Program-made: the position numbers and the translations under genes
The notes under the pieces: generated by a model
What the model was told of the DNA's origin: nothing
Seen by the model: the letters and a program-made list of their open reading frames with translations, nothing else
Database searches by the model: none
Shown here: positions 31,691-42,146 of the stretch, one piece after another
Layout of the letters: every line of letters starts with the position of its first letter
How positions within the stretch are numbered: the stretch's first letter is position 1
Source: Cercospora beticola
Taxonomy: Eukaryota > Ascomycota > Dothideomycetes > Mycosphaerellales > Mycosphaerellaceae
DNA length: 64,000 bases
Assembly: GCF_033473495.1 (NCBI RefSeq)
Contig: NC_088938.1
Coordinates: 2,232,001 to 2,296,000 of the forward strand
Reading direction: 5' to 3'

Positions 31691-33434
31691 CTCCTCTGCC
31701 AGTGGCAGGCCGCGGGGCGGAGATATGTGCGGTATGCGGAAATGGGACAGGATGAAGTGCGATGCGGAAGGCCGACATGCAGAGCAGAAGGTGCCAAGGC
31801 AGCCGCAGTGACGCTCTATTCTGATTGATAGCGGGCATCGACGGGCATATCGAGGCCAGCGGGTGATGAAGGCGCAGGGATGTTTGCGATGATGACTGCG
31901 CAAAAAGCTGTCCACGATCTCGAAGGCGAAACTGCACCGCACCTGCACTGTTTTCCACCGCGCAACGTGGGCGCGCGCGGCGCACTCGTTCCTTCACCTA
32001 CCAACGGTCTCGTCTATTTGTGTTGTCGCACATTCCGTGTCCGGCGTCGGCTCTCACACGTCCAACGGCAGCGCGCTCGCGTGCACAAATGAAGGCTTCA
32101 TCATGATGCCTCGCACTGGAGTTGGCTCCGACGCAAAGCAACCCATGTTCCCTTCGGCCAAGTCTTGCGTGCTGCGCGGGCACGTTGCGGCCTGCTGGAG
32201 TGAGGTCGATGGTGAGAATGGAAGGATGTGGTGGTTGTGGCGCTCTGATTTAACCCTCAGCGAGGATCCCTGGGCGACCCAAGCCGCTTCGGGGGCGTAT
32301 TTACGTCTGGTTACAGAATCCTTGCCTTATCATCGTCAATCCAGTTTGAATCTCCGACCCTTCAACAGCTCAATCTTGTTCTCGAGAGGCAAGCATCGCG
32401 ATTTTAGCCACCAGTCGAAAATTGCTAGCATGCCCAGTTCCAACGCGGCGGTCACACCGTGGCTGTGGCGCCGTCAATATCCAGGTCGAAGGCAGCAAGA
32501 AGCTGAAGTTGGACCGATTTGACGCGCCTCCAACGTCCTCCGCAGATGCGAACGCACGACGCAGCAAATGCCGTTGAACAGACGTACCAGATCGAACCTG
32601 TTCGTGCCTTCCGTTCATAGGTCGGTTCCAGCAACTTCTGAACGTGTCTTGCTGCCGGCCACTTGCTCTGCAAGCCCCCCAGTCACAACAGAGATGACTC
32701 CCGAGCGCGTGGCATTTTCCCCTGCATCTGCTGGGCGGCATCCATGCATGTCCTACACCATGCTCCTTCCCCAAAACCATGTTGCACTTCGCATGTGACG
32801 CAGTGGTGGCTTGTGTGCCTTTGTGAAGGCAGCGTGACTTGACCCGTCTCTGAACAGCAGTCGCATATTTGGGGTCGAGGAGCTGTGTACCATCTTCAGG
32901 CTCAGCTACAATGGTCACGATCCCGGGACGTTGGGCTTCGTTTCTTCATGATCAACTGCTAACGGGGTCGTTTGCTTGCATCAAGGTTTGCCTGGCCGTG
33001 TAGACGTGATGACGTGGGTAGATCGTAGATGCAACAACGCTCAACTATCAACGCCTTGAACAGCACCGGCCAGGTCGTCTGTACTGCGGCAGACCTTTTA
33101 CTTGACTTGTAGCATCTCGCACGACAGAACAATCGAGGCACTCCTGCTCGCCGAGCAGTTTATCAATTCAATCTTGGAACAGCATGCCTTGGGATCACAT
33201 TGAAGGGTACAGGCGAGAAATGGAACAGCAGCAGAATGCCAGCTGTGCTGTTCGAAGTCGCAACTAGTTTATCACTGCTGGCTTTGCGATGCAGTCGCTC
33301 CTGCCGATCCAATCTGGCGATTGGTTTGACTCCTCCACGTACGCAATCGCGGTGGATCCTTTGAAGAATGGAATTGCATGATTGATCTTATCCAGCAACA
33401 TGTCCTGCTTTGCACGACATTTCAACACACTCCA
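31691..33434. other. Long intergenic interval (about 1.7 kb)
   Basis: The 5' flank of the TPR-like gene followed by sequence with overlapping ORFs on both strands (for example 32037-32522 plus and 32370-32918 minus) that show no domain or bias. I see no RNA gene or transposon. Confidence 0.45.
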
Positions 33435-33903
33435 TCAGGTTGCGGTCTTGTCAGCCTCCTCATACTCCTTCTGGTCCAATTCTTCATGCCACGAGGTCTC
33501 TGCTCAATCCCATTAGCCAAACCCCTCAAGACACGACTCATAGAAAACACTCGAAAGAGAACAACATACTTCCCAGACTAATAGCCTGATGCGCCATCAT
33601 CGTCGTCTTCGTTCCACCATGCCAATGCGTCTCACCCGCCGGAATATGCACTACATCGCCGACTTGCAATCTCCGTGGCTTCTCGCCTTTACTACAAATC
33701 AATCCTTCGCCGATGGTCACAGTCAGGATTTGTCCGCGCTCGTGAGTATGCCAGTAAGTCCTTGCACCAGGCGTGAAGCAGACGTTGTTGCCCATGCAGT
33801 CTTCAGCAGTGAAGATTGGATCCATGTGTACAGAGCCAGTGAATGTCTCTGTGGGTTGGCGAGAGGGAGTGGAGGGTTTTTGGGCGGCGCGTGTTAATTG
33901 CAT
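33435..33903 (-). CDS. Cupin-domain protein
   Basis: Exons 33903-33570 and 33499-33435 (donor GTATGT, acceptor CAG) give 132 residues. The start at 33903 is MQLTRAAQKPSTPSRQPTET. The cupin core shows motif 1, ARTYWHTHERGQILTVTIGE (metal-binding HTH and downstream residues), and motif 2, VGDVVHIPAGETHWHGGTKT. The last exon adds KTSWHEELDQKEYEEADK. Single small cupins of this type resemble bacterial proteins annotated as quercetinase/pirin-like or oxalate decarboxylase-like, and many are found next to carboxymuconolactone decarboxylases. The substrate cannot be told. The protein has no signal peptide. Confidence 0.85.
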
Positions 33904-34171
33904 CTTTGTTATGTTATGTTCTTGATTTTTGGATATTTTGGCTGGCTCTTTCTGCTGCTGTGAATGACCGGGTCTGCCGTCTGTACTTTTGATGGCTTGG
34001 AAACTTCTCTGTAAACAGAACGACGAGGTGTCGTTAAGCTGGTCGAGCTCTCTCCACGTCCAGCTCCACCGATATCGCAAAGGCAGAGAGCTGACGACCT
34101 GTCGAGCTCTGGACCAAAACCGATTGCCCTGCCCATACGCACAACTCTTCTCCTGCTGAGCTGACAGCTCA

Positions 34172-34651
34172 CTATCTGAGCGCCAACTTTAGAAAATGCG
34201 TATTCTCCAACGGCGTCTCATAATACGCTTTGGTCTCCACAAATCCCAATGACTTGTACAAAGCTCTGGCAGATTCCATAGACTCCAATGTATCCAACAC
34301 CATAGCCTCATATCCCAGCCTTGTAGCTTCCGCAATGACTTTCTCCGCTAGAGCTTTACCAATTCCCATTCCGCGACCTTTGGGATCAACGTATAATCGC
34401 TTCATCTCGCAGTGATTTGGTATGCTCAGTGGTCGCAGACCCACACACCCGACGGCTTGGCCTTCGTTATTGCGAGCGAGATACAGAGCTCCTGTGGGTG
34501 GAGCATATTTACCGGGCATGGATGACATTTCATTGTCGAAATCTTGGAATTGGAGATCGATGCCTAGCGACTGGGCGTAGATCTTGAACAGTTTAATGGT
34601 GTCGGCGAGGTCTTCTCGGTTGTTCACAGGCTCGACAGTGAAGGTCGCCAT
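34172..34651 (-). CDS. GNAT-family N-acetyltransferase
   Basis: A single exon of 159 residues. The GNAT fold is visible: an N-terminal strand-helix (MATFTVEPVNNREDLADTIK), strand 4 with GALYLARNNEGQAVGCVGLR, the acetyl-CoA pyrophosphate loop in RLYVDPKGRGMGIGKALAEK (Gx-x-G/A type RGMGIGKAL), and the C-terminal ESARALYKSLGFVETKAYYE. It transfers acetyl from acetyl-CoA to an amine; the substrate is unknown. Similar small GNATs occur in bacteria and fungi. It lies head-to-tail with the cupin gene on the same strand, 268 bp away, without evidence of co-transcription. Confidence 0.9.
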   Translation of the reverse strand: MATFTVEPVNNREDLADTIKLFKIYAQSLGIDLQFQDFDNEMSSMPGKYAPPTGALYLARNNEGQAVGCVGLRPLSIPNHCEMKRLYVDPKGRGMGIGKALAEKVIAEATRLGYEAMVLDTLESMESARALYKSLGFVETKAYYETPLENTHFLKLALR

Positions 34652-34964
34652 CGCTGTAGATGAGGTGTGAGTCGCTGTTGTTGAAATCTAACGCAGTTGT
34701 AGCTGCGGATGAGTGTTGGAGACGGAGTCATATTCGAAAGGCAATTGTCAAGTCGAAGGGCGCGCTTTCGGGCCCGTCCCGTGCTTTTGGCAAACGCATG
34801 GCATCACTTATTCAGGATGGTGCAGCAGCAGCAGTTATTAGCGGAGAGCAACTTGGAATAGTGGAATGTGTTCGAATGCATGATGTGAACGTCGAACCTC
34901 TGCAGATGAGTACCTTGATGGGTCCGAAAGCGATACGGCTTGCTGAAGGAACCGTAATTCAGTC

Positions 34965-37594
34965 TCATCGACCGAACCCGCCAAATCCAGCCCCGTCCTT
35001 CTTGAAGAAACGTCCAATATTCCTCAAATTCTCATTCAGCGTCGCAGCCGGACTATCCGCATCCATGCTAGCCCTAGCAGGCCCGCCCACAGGCGGCGAA
35101 GTCGTGCGACTCGCCACGTTCGCCGAAGCAGTGCCATCTCTGCCAATGCCGATATTTGGCGTCGAGAAGCGATCGCCCGCGTCTCTCGCAGCATTCATGA
35201 GAGCAGTACCAAAGTTCGAAGGGTCAAATCGGGCTGGCAGCGAGGGTGTCGAGTTCGCAATCGCGTTGTCCTTGAGTGCTGAGAGACCGAGACCAGCAGT
35301 GGTCGGTGCAGTTTGATTCGTGAGCTGCAACGCTGCAATGAGTGGATTGCTGGCCTGTAAGCTTTCATTCGCAGGACTGGCTTTGTGAGCGTTGAATAGT
35401 TCGATGAGATGACTCTGCTCTTGCTTGCGCGTAATACCCTTGAGCTCAAGCATTTTGCGAAAGTTGGCTTCAGAACGGTCGCGGATGTGTATGAGATATG
35501 CTTGGACCAAACCTTCTGGTGGTGACGCCCGGACTTGCAAGGTCTTCAAGATCGGATCGAGCTTGCCTGTACTTTGGTTGACGCGCTTGACGAAGGCCTG
35601 GTTAAGAGGAGTGCCGTCTTCTTCCTTGAGCGTTGCCAGTTCCGACAGACCCTTCTTGAGCACGTAGGTGTCCAGGAGCATCTGCTCGGAGCCGGTCTCT
35701 GAAACAGGTCTACACGCTACGATGTTCGTGATGTAGGTAGTGGTAAGAGCATCGACCAGGTTGTCGCAATATGCTCGCGCGTATTGTGGCTTGTGGAGTA
35801 ATCGCAGAATGTCCTTGCTCCGATCCTTGACGCGTGCGAGGAGCGAAGAGACGTAGCTGCTCTGGTCGCCCACGCTTTCCATCTTGGCCCATTGTATTGA
35901 GCGCATTTCTCGCCATGCAGGCTCGCACTCGGCTTCCGCTTTGTGGACTAAAGCGCGTATCGATGCAGAAGCGACGCCCATGAAAGTATCGGCCTGAGCT
36001 TGGAGATCGACTTTGTCGCGCAAGTCCTCATCAATCCGTGATTTGATCTTCTCCTCGAGCTGATTGGTAGTCGTGTAGCAGTAGTCAGCGGTATTGAGAA
36101 TGATGACTGCATCTTCCACACTAGGCCCGCCAGTCTTCTCGGAGAGGAAGAAGAACAGCACCTGCTGTGCATACTGATCGAGATATTTCCCGAAAGTGGT
36201 CGAGAGCTCGGACAGCCGACCGCCTGTCGACAATTTCGCGCACTGCGCAAGCGTGACACGATAGTGATGGAACAGCTCCGTAGACGAAGGTATGACCAGC
36301 TGCGAGTGGAACTCCTCCTCCGGTGGCCGAATGTGCTGTTGTCGATACCTTGGGATCAAGGACGCAAGCTGCTTGTCCTGCGATTCCACCCATACACTTA
36401 GGTATGGCTCGAAAGCCTCAGAGATGGCCTGACTGAAGCCATGCCTCTTCTCTCCCTCAGCCCCTGATGCAACAGTGTCCATGCTCGATCTCGACTCGCC
36501 AGAAGAGAACCGCCTTTCTAGACTGTGCTCGAAGTCGAGCGTCTCCTGCAAGCACGACAGAAGCAGGTTCACGTCCGGTGGCTGTCCATCCGCGCGCCGC
36601 ATGCTCTTCTTCAAAATTTCCTTATAGTCGTCTCTTGTATTCTCGCAATACGCGTTCGCCAGCATCTCGTTGACCTTCCACTCTCGCGGGAACAAAGCGG
36701 CGTGCTCAGCATCGTACGTCTTGAGCATACGATTGAACCACGAATACCTCCTCGAGATATTGTCCAAACTGCCAGCTTCATCGTTGCCTCGGAACACCTG
36801 CCGATATTCCCTCAACTGTGTATTGCAATACCATGTGATGAGTCTCGCGCGAGCATGTTCTCCCAAAGCATCCATGACCTGGCACGCTTCATTCAGCATG
36901 CCTCTCTTCTGCTGCACCTCACTCCTCGCAAATGTGACTTCAAAGTCCTCGCAGACTTGCTCCAGCAATTCTCTCTGCACCTCGCTCACATTCTTGGACA
37001 AGGTAGCAATCTGGTCAATACTCCTATAGCTCTTAAAATGCGCCATGAGCTGAATGACGGCTTGCAGAAGGTGGGCGCATTCGCGGTACTGTCTCGTCTC
37101 TGACAATCCTCGCAACTGCTCATATGCAGTCGTGAGCATTTGAAGCCTCTTCAGCACCGTCATCGAGAGTGTCAAGTTCCGTTTCGTGCTGTCCAAGCGC
37201 TTGATATCTGCTGTCATCTCGGTGATGGTCCTCTCCGTCTCCAGCGCTCTTTCCCGTACGCCATCGATCTTCGCGAACAAAGTCGCGAGCTCGGCTTTGG
37301 CATCTTGAATGCGGCGGACGCTGTCGCTGTCGGAGGTTGTTTGTGCTGTGACGAGGGAGGAGATGGATGAGTCGAGGGAGGCTTCATAGTTCTGGAGTTG
37401 CTTGGAGACTGCTGGTACGGATGAGAGGGTCGAGGGATGCGAGAAGAGGGCGTTGAGATGGTCTATCGGGTCGTAGTCGACTACGGAATACTCAGTATAT
37501 GCGCAATAACATGAATCCACGTATGAAGCGTGAGCTATGGATGCCTACCAGCATCGAGGGCGTCTGGAGGCGCGCTGCCATCTCCCAGCGCCAT
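34965..37594 (-). CDS. VPS53: Vps53, GARP tethering complex subunit
   Basis: Exon 1 (37594-37549) encodes MALGDGSAPPDALDA. A 68-bp intron follows, and exon 2 (37480-34965) continues VDYDPIDHLNALFSHPSTLS in phase, 853 residues in all. The N-terminal motif YDPIDHLN(x)LFSHPSTLS is diagnostic for Vps53. It is followed by a coiled coil (AKIDGVRERALETERTITEM) and helical-rod segments such as AHLLQAVIQLMAHFKSYRSI, RRYSWFNRMLKTYDAEHAAL and DVNLLLSCLQETLDFEHSLE. The Ser/Thr-rich C-terminus ends NIGRFFKKDGAGFGGFGR. Vps53 acts with Vps51, Vps52 and Vps54 to tether endosome-derived vesicles at the trans-Golgi. The reading that starts within intron 1 (MDSCYCAYTEYS) is unlikely. Confidence 0.93.
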
Positions 37595-38089
37595 TGAGGG
37601 TTAACACGCCGCACAGGCAGACATGTGAAGTCACAATACCCGGCAAGATATCGACCTTTTTTTAGCCAGATGTGCTATGGAAGGGCAATCATTGTTGACA
37701 GCTGGAGCTGGATGGATGTTGGCATATGCAAGTGTCCGTGCCTGACGGACTTGAGTCCGCGCTGCTGTACTTCGTCCTTTCCTTTCTTACGCTTCACATC
37801 ATTCTTCCTGGCCGAATCTACAAGAACAGGTGTCTTCCATCAATTTCAGAATTGTCTTTTGGCTTTGACTATGTACGGATTCCAAGTGGCATCACCAAAA
37901 GGATTCGTTATTGAGGCACAAGCCAAGACCCTAATATCAGACTCTAGTAGCTGGTAGAGGATGAAGTATCCATATGCCTCAGCCATGGATTGCCATCCTC
38001 GTCCATCCAGCAGACTTTGTGCTACCCAGTAAAGTCAAGTTCCAAAACATCCCACCGCCATGGTACTGTCAAGGCCTCTTCCCAAATAA
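37595..38089. other. Intergenic
   Basis: VPS53 5' flank and the 3' flank of the next minus gene. Short plus-strand ORFs here have no support. Confidence 0.5.
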
Positions 38090-39628
38090 TCAAGTCTCCT
38101 TCCAAGCACCATCGGTGTAGCTCACCGTCTCCGGATACTGCCTCGACCTCCTTCTCGCCCCCACTCCATCATCTTCCGTCTGCCAAGGTCTCTTCCTCGC
38201 CTCGACCAGCTTGTTCATAAGCTTGATCTCCCGCCCATCGAACCTCGCACTCAAGTGCTGGGCCAGAGCTACGATAGCGAACTCTGCATATCTCAGCATT
38301 TCCGTCCTCCAGCCTACATCCTTGTCCTGCACGGCGTGCAAAGCAGCTCTTCCGCTCGTCCCATTCATTCGTACGATCAAGTTTTCGCCCTCGACTTGCT
38401 GCAAGATGCTGAGAGCCATATCCTGTCGAATTTCCATAATAGGCTCCGTACCGTGGAGAGAATCGAGTGTCGTCAGAATGAGCCACTGGCGCCGGCCACG
38501 GTGGTCGTTGTATTCTGGTTCTGGGCCTCTCGGTGAAGGTACGTGAATCGAAGGCGTGGTCGGGTTCGCTGGGAGGCGAAATTGGATCTTTGCTGCGATG
38601 AACATGTTATCCAAAGCCTTCTGGGCATAATCGAACAGTAGAGTGCTGAAAGTCTCGTCTTGTGGATCGCGTTGCAAGGCACGACCTTCAATGACAATCT
38701 TGAGGACGTTTACGACCATTCGTCCTCTCTTGTACCAGCGACTATTTCCCTCCTTGCTCGGATCGGGGTTTGCAGCAGTTATTGTATCGAGGGGAGTCAC
38801 GAAAGGTATGGCCAGCAGCTCTCGCAGCGCGTGATCTAGCTTCTGTCGCTGATATATCTGCCTGCTAGACAGCGCAAGATTCGTAACTCGAAATTGGTTT
38901 CGGTGTGGAGGAAGTGGTGTGACTGCTCCAGTTCCAGGGACATTTTGAGCCCAAAGTCTCACAGATCGCTTTGCCCACGTAGCTGGTGTCATGCTGTCGA
39001 ACCAAGCAGCATACCAGCGGGAGATGCAGATGAGCGTCAGGAGAGCGCAATCGAATAGAGTATACCTGAGGTATGTATTATTGAGGTCCTGCGGGAGGCT
39101 CACCGCGTCTAGCCAAAGCATTTGTCCATTCGAGAAGTGTGCGATCGTGGCTTTTCCAGAACATAATCGAAGCACGTCGGTCGCCAGATGTACGAGCTCG
39201 GAGCTACTCGAGTCCATGATCATCAGCTCGCACATATCTCTGCGCAGAATGTGTAGGCGGAGCGCGAGCGGATCGTTGTCGTACTTCGGATTCAACTTCG
39301 ATGCGTTTCCAGGTCGGAAGCGCAACTTCACCAGGTTATTCTCGGCTGATGGATCTCGTCGCGGAGCCAGCGCCCATTGTGCTGCATTTCCGGTCATTTG
39401 AATGGCGTCCTGACAGACTGTATCGAGAGCCCAGATATCTGTCGGGCGGAGACCGTTGAAGGTCTCCTTGTCGATCGCTCTGCAATCGAGCAGGATGTCG
39501 AACATGAGGGAAGCGCAGCACTCGATGCCTTGGCCATCCGTATACGCGTGAGAGAGGTTGAGAAACTTGGCCTGAAGTTTCTCAACCATGGAGGTGGTGG
39601 CCGCGGCGACTGGCTCTGGCTCTGGCAT
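38090..39628 (-). CDS. Hypothetical protein, about 512 aa
   Basis: A single exon from the ATG at 39628 (MPEPEPVAAATTSMVEKLQA); three codons upstream is only a GTG. Composition and length of open frame argue for a real protein. It has helical segments such as YTLFDCALLTLICISRWYAA, DHALRELLAIPFVTPLDTIT and QDMALSILQQVEGENLIVRM, a possible membrane-associated stretch (CALLTLICISRW), and a basic C-terminus. The arrangement resembles the middle region of fungal zinc-cluster transcription factors, but no Cys6 domain is present upstream. I do not recognise the family. Confidence 0.7.
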   Translation of the reverse strand: MPEPEPVAAATTSMVEKLQAKFLNLSHAYTDGQGIECCASLMFDILLDCRAIDKETFNGLRPTDIWALDTVCQDAIQMTGNAAQWALAPRRDPSAENNLVKLRFRPGNASKLNPKYDNDPLALRLHILRRDMCELMIMDSSSSELVHLATDVLRLCSGKATIAHFSNGQMLWLDAVSLPQDLNNTYLRYTLFDCALLTLICISRWYAAWFDSMTPATWAKRSVRLWAQNVPGTGAVTPLPPHRNQFRVTNLALSSRQIYQRQKLDHALRELLAIPFVTPLDTITAANPDPSKEGNSRWYKRGRMVVNVLKIVIEGRALQRDPQDETFSTLLFDYAQKALDNMFIAAKIQFRLPANPTTPSIHVPSPRGPEPEYNDHRGRRQWLILTTLDSLHGTEPIMEIRQDMALSILQQVEGENLIVRMNGTSGRAALHAVQDKDVGWRTEMLRYAEFAIVALAQHLSARFDGREIKLMNKLVEARKRPWQTEDDGVGARRRSRQYPETVSYTDGAWKET

Positions 39629-40187
39629 GGCGGCCACTGGTCTTCAGGCGGCGACGGCGGATCGATTGGTCGACTGTGTCTCGATGATCTGGAGAAGTCA
39701 GGGTGGTCAGCATGTGTTGTGTGCTTGCTTCAGGTGCGAGTACCTTCTCGGCGCGGCAAGATGCTACGCGCACTTTGCAGTCTGGCGTTCCGGACGCGCC
39801 GTGTGCGTGTTTGTGCGAGAGTCTCGAAGCGAGTGGGCAAAGCTGTTTGCTTCGGACGCGAAGTTGCTCCGGTTACTGAAGTGAAGTTCACGTAGAGCAC
39901 CAACGATGAAGCCTTCGAAGTCATCGCGACATAGCGCATCTTTCTCCTGAAAGACATATCGTTTTCTGCTGCCTGGCTTGACTCTGGTCAACATCTTGTC
40001 GTGAGAGTTGGTCTGAGACAAGCCTGTTCTCTGGCCACGACTTTGATTCTCTGCCCACCAGCTTGACCAAGGGCATCACGGTGCCGCACAAATCTGTCCG
40101 AGACAAGACTCGGATGTGCGTAGCTTGGGAGAGAGCAAGTGAATCACACGTGCAGTGGCCGGAACCTCAGAAGGAATGATAGATGTG
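39629..40187. other. Intergenic
   Basis: Overlapping short ORFs only. No upstream exon with a Zn2Cys6 motif could be found on the minus strand. Confidence 0.45.
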
Positions 40188-42146
40188 CTATCTGATCAAA
40201 ATCCACTTGACCATGCGCAGCGGTAGAACGAATGGCCACAAGACAACCTCAAAGAACTGCAGGAGTGATATTCCTAGCTTCCAAAGCATCGCCAGCAATG
40301 TGCAGACAGCGAGTGCGTGCCCTGCTAACGATAGAATAGCTTTCAGTGCTTCGACCTTATCTTTTGTCGGAACTTCTGGGTCCTGCAATAACTCGAAGAG
40401 GCCCACTCTAGGCATTTGAAGTGAGCCCAAGTAGCGAAGGAACACAAGCAGGTAATCGAGTAAATGCTCCAAGTGATCCACCTTCTCACCTTCAGACTGT
40501 AGACTGGAGGACTTTTCGAATAAAGAAGTAGATCTTATGACAGATCCTGTAGAATTGACACGTCTTTCCACGCAAGCACCGCTCTGCACATCCCTTTCGC
40601 ATCCCAACGAGCACTGTCTGTTGCCAATTCTACCGCTTGCTGTCGCAGCAGCAGCTCGTGGGACAGCAGCAAGTTCCGGCTTGACGAGTCGCACACGCGG
40701 CAGATGACGAAGATCTGGCACAGACTCCGAACCGGCAAACGCACATCTTGATGAAGTCGAATCATGCGCGAAGCTATTATCGTCCAACGCAGACGCAGAC
40801 CGACATCCGACGTACATGTTGCAGGCAATGTCAGGAGTTGTTCTGGGCGCCGAGCACTTGTCCATACAAACTTTATGATCCGCTGCCGCCGAGCTTCGCT
40901 GGGCGTATTGTTTCCTGGAACGTCGGGGAGAAGCTGGACTTCTACCGTGCAGTTCATTATCATCTCCCTGAACTTTTATTGAATTATCTGGGCAGTGGAT
41001 AGCAGACGATTGAGGAGATCTTGGCGTTACATTTGCGGTAACCTGTACCTGATCTGCGACAGCGGTGGGTGCAGCGGTATCCTGTGCGGGCTGGCCGCGA
41101 TGTAAGATTCTGCTTATTTTTGCGTTCAGATTGTCTCGTTTCCGGACTGTCAGAGTCGGAGGTGCGGGAATTGTTGGTTCCTCGTCGCAGGCATTGTATG
41201 GGGTAAATGATCGATCGTGAAGGCGCGAACAGTTGGCATAAGCTCCTTCATGGTCCTCGACGGTAGCAACATTGGCTTGGCCGCTTGCAAACCGACGACG
41301 GTCGTATCCTTCACTTGATACCCGTCTCGCCTTGTCCCTGTAGTGTTCCAATGCCTCAATCTGCTCTGCTGTGTAGCCTGGGTATGCAAATGGTTGTGGC
41401 TCTCGAGCTGATGGCATGTGGACCAACTGGTCATCCTGCCTCTCGCCTGTTGTGGTGCTGAGTGTTGTCCTGTCCTGTGCGTTCACGTTTGCTCCAGCTC
41501 TTCCATTTCCCCCGCTCACTTTCCTGCCTTCGTTGGCTTTCGTCAGGACTGGCCGTCTCTTCACTGCGTGCGTCGGCGAGATCTGTTGCACTGCATTCTT
41601 CCGCAAGTTCAATGCATGTCCAGGTGATTCGGGTGTGCGCGGGGTCTGCGTGCCTGGGCTAGGCGATATGAGACCAGTCCACGGGTTTGCTGCTCGTGCT
41701 GTAATGTAGTCGTCGCTATCCTTCATTCGACCCATTGATCGCTTCCAACCTTGTTGCTTGCGTGGAGTCGTGACTCGTTTTCCACCAATTCGGCTCGTTA
41801 GAATGGATTTCAGGCTTCGTCGGTGCTCAAGCCGCCAGTGAGGCGGGCAAAGTTCTGGAGACTGTTGTAGATCAGTGATGGCCGCAGGCTGCCATTCGCT
41901 GCAATGAAATGATTTGAGGTGTGGAGGCACATGAGCTGTGCTCTGAGCGAGCTCCATTGCATTACTAGAGCGGTAGTAATGAAGCTGGAATGTAGCGAAT
42001 TGGCACAGCAACACCAACAATGGGTGCTGTTCGAATTCGCTGGACTTACCGTCGGACTTGACAATGCGAATACATTCGGCAGCCGCTACCCCACAAACTG
42101 AGTTTCAAGGCAGGCGCGCGAACAGTCCTTACTCACCTGAAGCCAT
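40188..42146 (-). CDS. Hypothetical fungal protein with C-terminal membrane region; apparent frameshift
   Basis: The long frame (40188 to about 41830) contains SRIGGKRVTTPRKQQGW, RSMGRMKDSDDYITARAANP and WTGLISPSPGTQTPRTPESP. A disordered middle follows, then a C-terminal helical/membrane region (HLLDYLLVFLRYLGSLQ; ALAVCTLLAMLWKLGISLL; FFEVVLWPFVLPLRMVKWIL). The 5' end can be modelled as exon 1 (42146-42137, MAS), an exon ending at 42050 (AAECIRIVKSD) and an exon starting at 41898 after TTGCAG. That last exon reads NGSLRPSLIYNSLQNFARL and GGLSTDEA, then hits TGA at 41812-41810. The protein sense clearly continues one base off as KSILTSRIGG. Either one base is missing at about 41812 or the gene is broken. 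The basic, proline-rich N-terminal block and membrane C-terminus fit no family I know. Confidence 0.65.

Noticed and set aside
32370..32918. 182-codon minus ORF in the 31.7-33.4 kb gap
   Set aside because: Cys/Arg/His-rich random composition, no domain, no signal peptide, overlapped by a plus ORF.
34660..35316. 218-codon plus ORF overlapping the end of VPS53
   Set aside because: The overlapping half is antisense to VPS53 coding DNA; the rest shows no family features.
37483..37520. ORF-defined start of VPS53 at MDSCYCAYTEYS
   Set aside because: It lies inside a 68-bp intron; splicing to MALGDGSAPPDALDA gives the family N-terminus in phase.
41990..42050. Continuous reading through GTAAGT (KSSEFEQHPLLVLLCQFATF) in the hypothetical gene at 40.2-42.1 kb
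   Set aside because: It keeps the frame but gives unlikely protein; splicing at GTAAGT/TTGCAG gives a better sequence, though it exposes the frameshift.
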